A stretch of 64,000 nucleotides of DNA, taken from the NCBI GenBank assembly GCA_963930645.1, contig OZ005654.1:44818686-44882685 (forward strand), read 5' to 3'. The notes beneath the pieces are model-generated. The model did no database searches and was not told where the DNA came from. It was given only the letters and a program-made list of their open reading frames with translations. A program made the position numbers and the translations under genes. Of the stretch, positions 11,980 through 23,898 are shown one piece after another (positions within the stretch are counted from its first letter, which is position 1; the number at the start of each line of letters is the position of its first letter). The stretch is from Salticus scenicus. Lineage: Eukaryota > Arthropoda > Arachnida > Araneae > Salticidae.

Positions 11980-12400
11980 TAACTTCTATTCTTGTTTGTG
12001 TGTTTGTCCGGTACAAATATTGCAATCGAATTTTAACTAAAACTTTCCTACTAGAAACTTTCACAGTAGCTCAGAACTCGGTGACAACACAATACTTCGA
12101 AGTCCGATTTTCGAATTTTTGATTAGTTTTCTTATAATTGGTTAAAATATGAAAATAATAACATCCCAATAGCGTTAAAATAGCCATTAAAATATTAGCT
12201 ATAATTTAATTGCTGCCAAAAAAAAAAATTACGAGTTCATTTTATTTCGACAGAAAAATAAATACATTTAATTAAACGTGAGCGTTAAAAAATTATAAAA
12301 AGTTAAATGATGCATCTCACAAAAATGGACGTCATTATCAATTTAAAAATTTTATGCGCATTGATAAGAGCTCTATGATTCATCAGAAAATTTAAAACAT
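11980..12400 (+). repeat. Dispersed repeat family A, copy 2
   Basis: Same order of landmarks as 270-750: CCGGTACAAATATTGCAATC, TTTCACAGTAGCTCAGAAC, CGGTGACAACACAATACTTC, GTGAGCGTTAAAAAATTA and GACGTCATTATCA. It lies directly beside family D copy 2. No coding capacity. Confidence 0.8.
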
Positions 12401-12495
12401 GGTATATAAAAAGAATTTTTTATCTTATAATTATTTTTATTATTATTATTATTATTTTACTTACGTCTTTATTTTGTGCGCACTTGTGTAAAAAA

Positions 12496-13666
12496 TCTGG
12501 TGTGAAACAACAACGTAACTTCCATTACCCACTAGTACTACACGTATTATATGCATTTTTTGGAGATGTGATCAGAAGACATAAAATTGACCTAACGAAA
12601 TAGAAACCTAAAATATTTCCAATAAGAGAAACTTAATAAACGGGTAAAGACATATAAAACAAGGCTTACATAGCAACTTAAAAAATGAGAAAAAAAATAA
12701 TAATAATAGTAGAATTATTTTTTGAAACATCAATTTCCGAGGTCTAAAATTGACCTACCTAAGCAAGATGACTGTTAATTTTCCTGTAATAACCACGTAA
12801 TACATGAGAAAGGATATCTAAAATGGATTTATGTAAAAAATTTCAAGAAAATCGTTAGAGCCGTTTTTAAAATACTAACTTTTATCAAATCTTTTCTATA
12901 CTCAATTATTGACCGGAAAACAATGATTACATACGAAAGGATATTTAAAAGGGAGTAAATATTTCGAGTTTGAAAAAAAAATCCGTACAGCCGTTTTTAA
13001 AGGAATGCACTTGCGAGGACCTGAAATTGAGCTATTTATACAGACGCCTGTCAATTTTCTTGAACTAATCAACTATATCATTCGAAAGTATATCTAATAG
13101 AGTGTTTATATAGCAACTTTGAAGAAAATCGTTGGAGCCGTTTTTTGAGATATGGACATAACGTTCACTTCCGGTTTTCCAATTTCCCCCAAAATTTGGA
13201 AAATTGATCTGTACACCAGACCTGTCTCAATTCTGACGTTTCGTCGTTCTATCTTTATTAGTTTCGGAGATATGACAGCCAGAAGATTCCCCACATACAT
13301 AAACACGCTGACCATAGATATAGTAATAAGACATAGATTGAACAGCGAGAGGGAAAAAGTTATACCTTTTTTTTTTTTCGGGAAAAGTCGCTCTACTGGC
13401 TGCCTTTCCCCGAGTAAATCACACACATGAATACACAAGGATAATTTAGTAAATAAAATTTATGAATAATAATTTATTTACTAAAGGTGAATGAAAAACT
13501 CCAAATACAGTTTCAAATTCATTTTTCTTTTTATTCTTCTTTCCAATACTCTCTAATGGCTGATTTTAGAACTTTTTTTCGGCGTCAAAATTTTTTGCTT
13601 GATAACATGGAGATGATAGATCTATATATATTACTATATCTATGACGCTGACCAGCTGCCAAAAAC

Positions 13667-13710
<44 letters not shown>

Positions 13711-13843
13711 CGTGTGTGTGTGTGTGGGGGGGGGGGCTCAGGAGACCTTAAAACGTGTAAATCAAGTGTAAACTCTTTATCGAATTTTCGGACCGAATAC
13801 AATACTTCCGTATTACCTAAGGTAGTCGGGTCATGGAAGTAAA
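12496..13843 (+). mobile_element. Family E element, copy 1 (hairpin-bounded, non-autonomous)
   Basis: The left end reads TCTGGTGTGAAACAAC, followed by AACTTCCATTACCCAC. The right end has AAAACGTGTAAATCAAG, ACCGAATACAATACTTCC and a decayed hairpin ending TCATGGAAGTAAAAAA. The interior contains at least three degenerate modules of about 130 bp, each ending in a form of AAAATCGTT(A/G)GAGCCGTTTTT (near 12,850, 12,975, 13,125). A T-run, a TG run and a G-run in series lie at 13,669-13,737. The reading frames inside are not credible genes: two overlap on opposite strands at 13,106-13,438. Confidence 0.8.
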
Positions 13844-14137
13844 AAATTAAAAATGAAAGTGTAATTATATATCAGGTTAAATTTCATCTACTAAATGTTT
13901 TATATTAATTTCAAACACTCTGATGTTGATTTTGTTGAGTTTGCGAAAGAAAATATATTTTTTCTGTTCAGAAATGTCTAATTCCTAATTGTAAAATAAA
14001 CATTTTTATTTATGCTAATTCCATAGGTGCCAAATTATTTTCAACAGACATTTCAGACATTTCATACCGAAAAGTTTTTATATATGTTTCCAGTTAATTT
14101 AATTTTATGTTTTCATCGATGATATATGTGACTAATT

Positions 14138-14170
<33 letters not shown>

Positions 14171-14265
14171 CTAGTGGATAAATCTGATTTGAAAATTAAT
14201 AATGTTGACAGCTATGTAATTCTGTAAAGGATATAAAAAGTAATTGGAAAATTTTATATATGAAA
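13844..14265. other. No gene recognised
   Basis: AT-rich with a long T-run at about 14,139-14,166. Confidence 0.4.
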
Positions 14266-14592
14266 ATGTTCTAGTGAGATTTTTATCCGAATCAAGCACA
14301 GACTACGGCATTGTGAATTTTCTTGATGAAATAATCATTATGAAGACCAATGCTGACTTAATTGGGTATATATCACCCGACAGGTGGCGTTGCTGTTACT
14401 TTTCTTTTGTAGCTTTTCACATTGTTATATCTCAGCGCCTATTGATTAAAATTACACCAAACTTTATACGTAAATTCTTTATTGTAAGAAGCTATGATTA
14501 AACTTTGTATTTGTTAAACAGTAATTGGCACCGATATGTAGAATGATAAATGAAAAAAAGTTTTGTGTTCGCCACAATGCACTAGTTTTAAT
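14266..14592 (-). mobile_element. Partial family D-related element (left end only)
   Basis: Read on the minus strand the sequence begins ACTAGTGCATTGTGGCGAAC then ACAAAACTTTT, a decayed form of the family D left end. The interior modules (ACCCGACAGGTGGCG, ATATCTCAGCGCCTA) match those in the copy at about 41,810-42,120. The right-end hairpin is missing, so this is truncated. Two reading frames here (87 and 61 residues range) follow the repeat and are not credible. Confidence 0.6.
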
Positions 14593-14833
14593 ATGTATAA
14601 ACATGTATGATGCTTACTTTTATATATACGCACTTATAAATGTAAAAATGTTTGTGGATAAATATTTTCATTGCAGTCGTAATTTTTCTTTTCATTACTG
14701 GCTTTGCTAATTCGTCAAGATATATGAAATAAATGTAGCATAAATTTTACGTTTTTTTTTTTTTTTTTTTACGATGAGTATTACTTGTCGTGCATTTTTA
14801 AAAATTGATTTAGTGCTTTATATTATTTTAAAA

Positions 14834-15620
14834 CTAGTATATTGGGGCCACCACAAGACTTTCTTCTGTATTTTTCTATACAAATTCACTCAGTAAAAAA
14901 ATTATTTAAAAAAAATTATCTTCCATGATAATGCAGACGATTTCCATATTAGAGAAGTAGTATAACACTAAATATCCAAAAAAAGTCAATTTTGTTCGCA
15001 ATATTACATTAAAAATAAATAAATAAATGAAAAAAGTCGATAACTTTATTTTAAATTGTCGCAGATCGATGGTTTAACCATTCGTTTTAAAGGTACTGGC
15101 AAGCTATTTTGAAAGATACCCATCATAAAAATTTATTCCCCTAGAGGGGGGTCTTCCCCTCCCCCCCCCTCCCCAGGGGTGGAGGTGAGGCTCCTACATA
15201 CACAAATTTTCTTTTACAGTTCGTTCACTCTATTACAAATATATATATATATTTTTTTTTTCATAATGATTATTAAAAAATAATTCTCTTTATACAAAAT
15301 TTTGTCTCCACATTTATACAAATTTTGTCCATGTTAAAAATTTAGAAAAAGCGGGATGGCAAAGCAAGCTTTTGGACAATTTTTACCAAAAGCTGATAGG
15401 CACTAATTTATGTTAATGTGTAACTAACATACCCATTTGTATGAAATTCTGTGCAGTAGTACCTGAGATACAGTTGCCACAAAATTTTGTCACACACATT
15501 TTCTAAAAATGGTCATATCGTGTTCTACAGCTCTCAAAACGTGTAAATCCATCAAAAACCCGAGGTCGAAAATTTTTACGAATCCAATACTTTCTTCTAT
15601 TGAATGTAGAAGAAAGTAAA
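14834..15620 (+). mobile_element. Family D element, copy 3
   Basis: Starts ACTAGTATATTGGGGCCACC, then ACAAGACTTTCTTCTG. Ends AAAACGTGTAAATCCATCAA, then CGAATCCAATACTTTCTTCT and the inverse arm AGAAGAAAGTA. It has lost the GACA run but keeps CACACACATTTTCTAAAAAT in its place. A C-rich stretch at about 15,141-15,190 is peculiar to this copy. Confidence 0.85.
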
Positions 15621-16686
15621 AATGTTTTAATTCGGCGCTGTTGAGAGAACATACGAGACTAATGGTATGTCCGTCATTCGAGAGAGTATAAACATTTTAT
15701 TTTTAGGGTCAGTTCGGAGGTAGCTCTCATCTTGATTGGAATCATTTGTGTTCTGTTATTGTTTTCGAGCCGTGTGTTTTTAAAAGTCCTTGACCACGCG
15801 CATCAACCTCTTGTTTTTCTAATTGAATATACTTACGAGATTCGGCTTAGATTAAAGGATCCGTGGCACTGACACGATGCTAAAAAGGAAACGCAGCAGA
15901 TACTAAATCTCTTTTTAAGAAGAAAATTGCCTTGTGAAATATTTTAATTAACAGTTCCCAAGGTGCGATGTAAAATTTCTCCAAGGAGAAAAGAGAGCGA
16001 TTGATTTTAATACTCATTAGAATTTTCAGGGAAAGAGGGATAAGTATAAAACATATGAGAGAGAACATATATCTCAATTGTATCTTAAAATTGAGATTTA
16101 ATTTCTGGTAGCGACAAGAAACATTAAAATACTCAAAACTGAGCCTATTTTGCTTTTTTCGAGAAAAGAACAAAATAAGTACACGCGTTTTCAAAAATTT
16201 GTACACAGTTGTTTAATAATTATTAGTTTAAAAAACTTATTTTTGAGACTTGTTTTGGCAAAACTATTATAGACAAGAAACAAGAAAAACAAGAAAAATA
16301 TACAATTTATTATTATTAGCATTATTCAAACACAATGAAAATTGAGAAAAAGAAAAAATCGGTACAAACATTTGCCTAATCACTTCGATAATTGATAGTC
16401 TATTACGTATATCAAATATAACTTCTCAAAATTATTGGTGATTGTTGAATAAAAAAATCCGCCAGGTCTGGTAACACTGAAGAGAACAGTCAAAAATCAT
16501 GGCAAACAATATGTTTTCATTGTTTAAAGAAAATAAATAAAAGGTCTCGCAGATAACGTAAAAACGTTTCTAAGAATTTCATTAGTTTCCTTTTATTTAT
16601 ATACATTTTTTTTTTTTTTTTACTGAATGATTATCTAGAACTATAAATAACTCTACCTCATTAAAAAAAAAAAAAAAAAAAACGGG

Positions 16687-16718
<32 letters not shown>

Positions 16719-16746
16719 AATATTAACAATAATTTTTAATTATATA
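15621..16746. other. No gene recognised
   Basis: AT-rich; (TA)n at about 16,687-16,712 and A-run before it. A 108-residue frame on the minus strand (15,880-16,206) has no recognisable domain and biased AT-driven composition, so I do not call it. Confidence 0.4.
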
Positions 16747-16748
16747 TA

Positions 16749-16933
16749 CAGTCGAACCTCGTTAACAGGAATCTTAAGAAGGATAAAAATTTGTTCATGT
16801 TATGAGTAGTTCATGCTATCAGTAACTAATTTTCATATAACTAAACTAATCTTCATTTTGACGGGGACTGTGGAAGTAGTTCATGTTAAAAGTAATTCAC
16901 GTTAACAGTGTTCACGATAACGAGGTTCGGCTG
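16749..16933. mobile_element. pogo/Tc1-type MITE (185 bp) with TA target duplication
   Basis: CAGTCGAACCTCGTTA at the left is inverted as TAACGAGGTTCGGCTG at the right, with TA on each outer side (16,747-16,748 and 16,934-16,935). The short interior also repeats GTTCATGTTA-like words. The CAGTCGAACCTCG start is typical of pogo/Tigger-derived MITEs. No coding sequence. Confidence 0.85.
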
Positions 16934-19056
16934 TATAAATACACATATATTATATCTATTATTAAATAATAAAATAACCTTTCACATTTTCAACGCTCCC
17001 ATCGCACTCCGACCTCAAAATACGCATACACATATATATCATATTTCATTGCGATAATACAAAGAAACAGATCATGATAATATTTGTTAAGAACTTAACA
17101 AATTACAATCATAACAGCTGAAGATTACATTTTGAAAAATGAATACTTTAACTTAAAGATGGGGAAAGAATGAAAATTCATGAAATAACTATGAAAAACC
17201 CCTCCAGAACAACCAGAATTTCTTCAGCGGTGAGAAAAATAACATTGTTTCTATATGATTTTTATATTATCTCCAACTCATAGGCGCTGTAAATAGCATT
17301 GATCTGCTCTTACCATTAATCCAATTACGTAAGTTACTGGCACAAGCGTTGTACACAAACACAATATGAGGCGCCCATGATTTATCTTGATCTCCAATTC
17401 GACAATAAAATAACGATTTTATGTAGTTTCAAATCTATGACGTGATTGTTTGTCGCTGACTAGATACGGTTATTTCCCCACAAACATCACAAGAATTGTC
17501 TGAAAAATTCATACAAACTCATTCTAAAACTAAAAATAAATATCTCCAATCTTCAAGCAAATGATAACAAAAGTTTAAATGTAAATATTCGTTTGTAAAG
17601 TTGAATCAAGCAACCATTGTAACCTCTTATATATATTGAAATTTGTCTATTAGCTCTTGCTGTGGGAATTGATTTTTTATTCCTCAACATTTATTACATT
17701 ACACAATTGTCTACAACCAATGTCTGTAAAAAAAAAAAAGAGAGAGAGAGAGAGAGAGAATTAGAGATAATTTTCATTTTTAATTTTCATTGTTGTTTAA
17801 AGTAGCATCAAATCCGTAAAAATTTGCTACTTTTATTTTATTCTAATTTTGTTGTCGAACAGTATCAGCAGGGCTTAACAAATGCGATCGCCAAGTTGTT
17901 AATGGCAACCTAAATCTGGCGATCCATTTTTTACAATTGTTTCGAATGTAATTTTCACTGTATTTAAAATCTTTATATGTATATTGATATAGAAATCGGT
18001 AAAACACCACACCAAAACTGCAAATTCTACTGTAATCAATTTCTTATTCGTGGATTTGGGAATTATGCATTGTGTTTTTTGCATTATGAAATAATTTCAG
18101 TTAATCATAGAATTGATAATGCAGCTATTTGAATAGTTTATTCAAAATAAAATGAAGATTATTTTAAATTTTAATTTTTGTCTTTGAAATTTGGTAAATA
18201 TTCATGCAACGATATGCATTTCATGAATAAATTTATTTTGTTTTTGTTTAGGACATAATTATATTAGGTAGTTTAAGAAATTCGTCGGGTAAGAATTACT
18301 CTCTCTAAAATTATTATTTTTTTAGCTATCCATTTTTGTCAAATGTAAATAAGTATGATACATTTTATTGAAAATTCCGATTTATATCAATTTTGATTAA
18401 AAATTTAGACAATTAAAGAAAAATAAATAAATAAAATACCCCATTGATGAAAAACATTTACATTATATTGGGCAATTATAAATAAAGATAAATGAAAAAT
18501 AACTTAAAAGGCCATTTGATAATTCATAGGTAAAAACTTAATTAAAGCTAAGCTATTTATTATTATTACCATATTAGCCATTAATATTTCTTAATTCATG
18601 TACTGAATATTTATTGCACTTTAAAAACACAGTTCTTTTTTCTGAATACTAGAAAAATTTTCCTGGCTACTAAATATTTTAAAATTTGTTAAAGTCAAGT
18701 ATGGCTTTTCTATAAAATTCTTGACATTGCTTTACAAAAAGAAAAAAAAGAAACAATTACTGAAGATTAAAAATAAACTCGTTTGCATAGATGAATATGT
18801 TATATGTTATGCAATGGAAGCATATCTACCTCGTTGAATATATATACATTATATATGCATATATAATTAAAAACATAACCATTAAATAGTATGCAATAAA
18901 ATTTTAGAGAAACACAGACTTGTTGACTGTCCTGTTTCCGGTCAGTTTTATTAATGAAAGTAATTTTAATTAATCATAGTTATTTTTCATGATGATTACC
19001 ATTGTATTATATTTCCCAATGTCATAATTTAAAATATATTTTTTGTTCTTTTACAG
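16934..19056. other. No gene recognised; (AG)n at 17,740-17,758
   Basis: AT-rich sequence. The part at about 17,270-17,480 has more balanced base composition and is not repeated in the window. A 61-residue minus frame at 17,899-18,084 has no support. Confidence 0.3.
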
Positions 19057-19115
19057 CCGGAAAAATGCCATTATTCTTCGTACACAACTTTCCGTCAGGG
19101 TTCACGCCATTATAG
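19057..19115 (+). other. Candidate 59-bp exon of an unidentified transcript
   Basis: A pyrimidine tract ending TTCTTTTACAG precedes the segment and GTAAGTTCTT follows it, both close to consensus splice sites. The segment is much richer in G+C than its surroundings. Two frames are open or nearly so: one reads PEKCHYSSYTTFRQG followed by SRHYR, the other begins GKMPLFFVHNF and stops at the exon end. I do not recognise the protein, and it does not match the formin N-terminus as I know it. It might be coding, untranslated, or chance. Confidence 0.35.
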
Positions 19116-19157
19116 GTAAGTTCTTCTTCTTCTTCTTCTTCTTCTTCTTTTTTTTTT
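19116..19157 (+). repeat. (TTC)n then T-run
   Basis: About ten TTC units followed by a T-run, directly downstream of the candidate exon donor site. Confidence 0.9.
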
Positions 19158-19457
19158 TTTTATTTATGCGTTGTTAATTATATGCTACATAATTACATTA
19201 GTGTTTAACTGTACATCTATATACCAAAATTCGCACCGATCGCAACGTCGCGTGATACACACAATAAAATAAGCTCACTTAAGAGAAACGCTTCAGCGAT
19301 TTTTACTGATCGCTAAATCCCACGACAATCAGTTGAATGAAGGATATTTTGGTAAAATAATAATAACTCATTATACAATACTGTTACTTAATTTCTACTT
19401 TCAACAGTTAAATTTAAATTTAAATTTCTAATTTATTCGGTGTTTTTCAACAAGTTC

Positions 19458-19925
19458 TCTTTAAGGGGATAGCAAACGTTGAAAATCCTTCTTTTAAATT
19501 TTTTATGTTTGTGTTATGAAAGTCTGCATATATTTATAAATCAAAATTTATCAATATTAAAGTATATAAAAATTTCTCGAAAAATCTTTAAAAACAAAAA
19601 TTCAATTTTTTTTTTTTTTTTTTTTTTGAAAATTTTTAAAATATTCCAAGCTATTTAGTTTTAAAAAAATTTCTCCTCGATTTTTCATTTTTATAGTTTA
19701 TCACTATATTCTAAACATATTTGGGTATAAATTTGTAGATTTATTTATTTTTTTTTATGCTAAAAATTTGCATGCGATTTCAGCATTCAAACATAAATAT
19801 ATTAAAAAAAAAATAATAATAACTTATCAATTCACAAATTAATGCACAAATCTATTTAGAATATATTGATGAAATATAATAGCATAATATCGAGGAAAAG
19901 ATTTAAATATTAAGTAACATGAAAC

Positions 19926-19964
<39 letters not shown>

Positions 19965-20105
19965 AATTTTTGTTTTGAATTTAAAGATTTTTCGAGAAAT
20001 TTTAATATACTTAATATTGATAAATTTCGATTTATATGTATGCGAACTTTCATAATTTTAAGATGGTTATTTAAAAGAGAAATTTTCAACGTCTGCCATG
20101 CCATC
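19458..20105. mobile_element. Long foldback element (about 650 bp)
   Basis: The sequence from the AACGTTGAAAAT motif (19,476) through AAAATTCAATTTTTTT (about 19,610) returns inverted from about 19,960 to the ATTTTCAACGTCTGCC motif (20,083). The inner part is also inverted: TCCTCGATTTTT near 19,675 pairs with the TATCGAGGAAAA region near 19,890. The two halves therefore pair over most of their length, about 300 bp each with divergence. T-runs and A-runs mark the arms. No transposase. Reading frames on opposite strands at 19,910-20,153 are products of the palindrome. Confidence 0.75.
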
Positions 20106-20357
20106 CAGAAAACTTTTCGAAAGGCACTGCGCGCAAATTGGCAGTTAAGTTAATATTCTTTTCCGCAAAGGATAAAAATTGTGATGCCTCTCCTGGTCAC
20201 ACGTAGTTTGAATTCCAGACCATTACGTAGCCTATAATGCAACCTTAAAGCCACTCAACTGAACCTGCCGCTAATTCATAAAATTCGCGCATTCTTTCGC
20301 AGAAAATTCCCAAAATTAGTATTTATTTAACAACAAATCAGAAAATTCCCAACCCAT

Positions 20358-20388
<31 letters not shown>

Positions 20389-20392
20389 GTAT

Positions 20393-20423
<31 letters not shown>

Positions 20424-21159
20424 GTAGGGGATTGCGGATAATTGGCGCTATTTTTGCTGCTGATTAACCGAAATACGTAATTTTGTCGATTGAATTTTTC
20501 AAGAAACTTTTTAAAAAGCCCTTATATTATTTTATTTTATTATTATTATTATTATTATTTATGTATGTTTTATCTTCATATTATTTTTTTCTTTATTTCA
20601 TTTCCTTTCATTTATTATTATCATTTCATTTATTTATTTATTTATTGCACGAGTGGAGGAAGAGAGGGGGGTGGGGTTGCGCCAATTTCAGTTCGTTGAT
20701 TTTTAATGAAAAATTCTTTTTCAATCGTGCATTTCTTTCTTTTTTAAGTTTTATTTTTGGAACCCAAATTTCTTTAAATACTCCCCTGGAACTATTACAT
20801 TTGATCCATTAATGCAAATCTACTTCTGTATTCCCAACCAATTTCGTGCTGCTTCTGTCACTTTATCCTCACTTAAACCAGAAAATGATGATTTTTTTCG
20901 GGAGCGAAAAGCTTCCACCTATGGAATTATCTGTGGACTTTCTAAATTTTGCCCGCCTTCAATTTCAAATCCTGAAACTAAAATTAGTTTCGCTATTTCC
21001 AGCAGTGGATTCAACGTTATCAACAACGATTGAAGTTTTCAGATTGTCATTCTCCCTAGACGATATAATAAGAAAAATCTACCAGTGAAACATATTTTAC
21101 TTTGGCCCGACCAGCAAAATAAAAGCTGAATATCTCGAGTCATTTCCCTAATCACGTTT
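20106..21159. other. No gene recognised; compound microsatellite at 20,361-20,425
   Basis: A T-run, a (GT)n run and a G-run follow one another at 20,361-20,425. Overlapping frames at 20,483-20,812 are low-complexity (TTA/TTAT runs). Frames at 20,812-21,088 overlap each other in two phases and show no domain. The balanced-composition part at 20,100-20,300 is single copy in the window. Confidence 0.35.
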
Positions 21160-21440
21160 TCGCCATCACAGGCACAGGTAGTATAGAGCATTTCCTCGTG
21201 ACGTCTGGTGGTTGGCAAAAAAGCGCGCTCGACTTTCCCGCGCCCCGCCCACCATTGCTAACCGCATAGCGATCCGCCATCGCTATGCTTTTCCCAAGCC
21301 TTTTTGCCAACCACTCATAAAAGTTGAGATGTTTGTTTACAAACAAGGAACTGCCCTATACGCGTGAAAATTTTATTCCTCCGTGTTCATTGCGCTATGC
21401 GGGTTAAACGCATATCACAGGGGTTTCAGCTGAGATTAAA
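21160..21440. promoter_or_regulatory. CpG-rich island with nested inverted repeats; possible promoter
   Basis: This is the most CpG-dense segment in the window (GCGCGC, CCCGCGCCCCGCCC). It contains an outer inverted pair GTGGTTGGCAAAAAAGC (21,208-21,224) and GCCTTTTTGCCAACCAC (21,298-21,314) and an inner pair GCATAGCGA / TCGCTATGC (21,264-21,272 and 21,280-21,288). TGTTTACAAACA, a forkhead-like palindrome, lies just downstream at about 21,333. It could be a promoter island or the core of a small transposon; no first exon is identifiable. Confidence 0.35.
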
Positions 21441-21616
21441 GATCAGAAAGCCATATGTGGTACATATTGTATCTAATTTACCCTCGGTTCGATTTATTAA
21501 AAAAAAAAAAAAAAAGAAAGAAATGAAATGAAATGACGACAGAAGGGAAAGAAATTTTAGTAGAAAAGAAAATAAAAAGAAATTATTTATTTATTTATTT
21601 ATTTTTCGCTTCAATT

Positions 21617-21649
<33 letters not shown>

Positions 21650-21654
<5 letters not shown>

Positions 21655-21965
21655 AATTTTAAGTTCAAATGAGATTTTTATTAAATAACTTTTGAAGCAA
21701 TTATCCGATTCAACTAAAAAATGCGGCGATAGCTAGATTTTGTTTTGATTAATAAGTATACCACTTTTCGTAACGATCGGTTGAAGGGTGTAGCTTTGTA
21801 CAGCGAACTAAAAATCAGGACAGATCGACAGACTTTTGGCGTGAAAAATACGGTGTTAGCTATATTTTGTCCTGATTAATGAGTGTACCAATTTTTTTGT
21901 CACGATCGGTTGAATTATATAGCTTTGATAGCGAATTAAAATTCCAGACAAACATCCAGTTAAAC

Positions 21966-22003
<38 letters not shown>

Positions 22004-22320
22004 GTTTGCACTTTTTTTTTTCCCCTCTTGACCTAAAAAGAAATGTTTTTATTTATTTATTTTGGCATTTATTATTATTATATATATTTTTAATAATTTT
22101 AAAGTTAAAAGGAAGTTTTATTTATTTATTTATTTATTAATATCTTTTGAATCAATTATCCGTTTGAACAAAAAAAAAAAAAAAAAAAAATGCGGCGTTA
22201 GCTAGATTTTGTTTAGATTAATAAGTGTACCACTTTTCGTAGCGATCAGTTGAAGGGTGTAGCTGTGTACTAAAAATCGCGACAGATCGACACACTTTCA
22301 GCTTTATATATGTAGATACT
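21650..22320 (+). repeat. Degenerate module repeat (family G), three units
   Basis: A unit starting GCGGCG(A/T)TAGCTAGATTTTG and ending in ACAGATCGACA(G/C)ACTTT occurs near 21,722, 21,850 (diverged) and 22,191. Each contains a form of CGATCGGTTGAAGGGTGTAG. The upstream TTTTGAA(G/T)CAATTATCCG words are also duplicated. It ends CAGCTTTATATATGTAGATA, a style of right end seen in several arthropod non-autonomous repeats. (ATA)n lies at about 21,968-22,000. Confidence 0.7.
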
Positions 22321-22978
22321 TAAATTCAAAATAGGAAAACTGAGGAATATGATTATATTAAAGAAATTAACTTTATATCTCATACTTCAGAAATAGTGTA
22401 CCTTAAAAATTAGAAGTCAGTCTTTGTCTACTTTTTTTAAGCTTTATAGTGATACGCAATTTTTGTGTTTCCGTGCTACAATCTCTCTTAATAGTCATTT
22501 TTTCGTATGAGATTCAAGTTCTATTCTCTTTTAGAAACAATGATAGCAGAATCTCTGAACTTTGTTTCTACTGTAGGATTATAGTAACCTGACTCCCCAA
22601 AGGGGATCTTAAACATGTCGGCTTAAGCAGATATCGATTTAGAGGTTTCCTTTTAGAACTACTGCTCAAAGAATTAAAAAGGGGAAAAAAAAATACTATC
22701 TACAATTTATTGTTTTTGCAGTCTTCAAATAGAGGTTCATTGCTTTTAAGGTTAAAAAAAGCCAGTTTAAAAAAAAAAAAAAAGAAAAAAAAATGTTCTT
22801 TTACTTTTATTTTTATTTGTTTATTTCTTTTCTTCTACCTTTTAATTTGCTGGATTCTGTGCCGGTTGGGAAACACAATTTAATTTGTATACCGACTTAT
22901 TTACAACTTTATCGTCTGCAAATTGCAATCAGGTATTGGTTGGTGTTTGGGAATTAAGACCAATTGTCTACTCGATAG
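22321..22978. other. No gene recognised
   Basis: AT-rich with a poly-A tract near 22,770; nothing coding visible. Confidence 0.4.
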
Positions 22979-23333
22979 GACCAGGGGGTACATACAAATG
23001 AAACACTTCCAGTTGCAAAGCCGTTTGCAGGCGTTCCAAATGTATGACTGTAGTCGGCAGCAAAAGTATCCGAGCACTAGCAGAAATTCCTATGTGAAAA
23101 AAGCACACTTAACACTGTTTTGTTAAATAAATCCTTGTCAAATTGTGTTCTTAGACTGACTACGACCAGGATTCGACAAGGATTTATTTAACAAATCTGC
23201 ATTAAGTTTACTTTTTTTACGTAGGAATTTTCGCTAGTGCTCTGTTACTTTTGCTGCCGACTGTATTTGCAAAAAACTTGCAAAATTTACGTCATCGAAA
23301 TTGCAAGCGTTCCGTTTGTATGTAACCCCAGGT
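22979..23333. mobile_element. MITE with GGGGTTACATACAAA-type termini, interrupted by another MITE
   Basis: The left end CAGGGGGTACATACAAATG and right end GTTTGTATGTAACCCCAG are inverted copies, and the similarity continues inwards (AACACTTCCAGTTGCAA versus TTGCAAGCGTT). The centre is occupied by an independent palindromic MITE at 23,049-23,264. No coding sequence; the 67-residue frame crossing both is rejected. Confidence 0.75.
23049..23264. mobile_element. Palindromic MITE with AGTCGGCAGCAAAAGTA termini
   Basis: GTAGTCGGCAGCAAAAGTAT and its inverse TACTTTTGCTGCCGACTGTA bound the element; inverted similarity continues (GAGCACTAGC / GCTAGTGCTC and AAATCCTTGTC / GACAAGGATTT). The latter arms contain TTGTTAAATAAATCCTTGTC, nearly perfect. 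A related end occurs alone at about 38,951. The superfamily is probably Tc1/mariner by its TA flanks, which is inference. Confidence 0.8.
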
Positions 23334-23844
23334 CTAGATAAAATGTCATAGAGGTCTTTCTAAGGAATCCTAGTCCATATTTACGCAAGTTTCGAAGAAA
23401 TACGTGCGAAAAGTTAATTACTAAGAAGGGGCTGTGATCTGGGTTCAAAACACGGCGCTTCTCGTCTACCAGCGCCAGATGTGAAAGCAGAACTTGTCGT
23501 CCACTCGTGAGGCTAAGTTAGACATATTTTCTATTTCGGATCGGGTTCCAACTATGTTGTTTATTGTTCCGGATAGGTTTAGATGCAAATACCAAATCAA
23601 TTCCACAAATTTTTGCAGCTTACAAAATCTTAATTGTTTATTTCAGTCAAAGTAATTTCATAATTCATAATATCAACCAGAAAAAATAAGAAGAATGTGA
23701 CTTGCAATACCAATAAACCTTTTTTTTTTTTTTTTTTATTCAACAACAAATCCTCCCACCTAACCAGCCAAACAATACCACCTATCCTCCTTAATCAAAC
23801 ATCTGCCCACCCATCCAACTTTTTTTTTAACCTTAAATAGCTCT

Positions 23845-23898
<54 letters not shown>

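Noticed and set aside
13106..13438. 110-residue minus and 92-residue plus frames
   Set aside because: They overlap on opposite strands inside family E modules and are not conserved in the other E copy.
9650..15620. Canonical Helitrons (TC start, CTRR end)
   Set aside because: D, E and F have 3' hairpins, but no CTRR follows; only E and F begin with TC. The Helentron-like reading is kept as inference.
15880..16206. 108-residue minus-strand frame as a gene
   Set aside because: AT-driven composition and no domain, neighbouring gene structure or splice sites.
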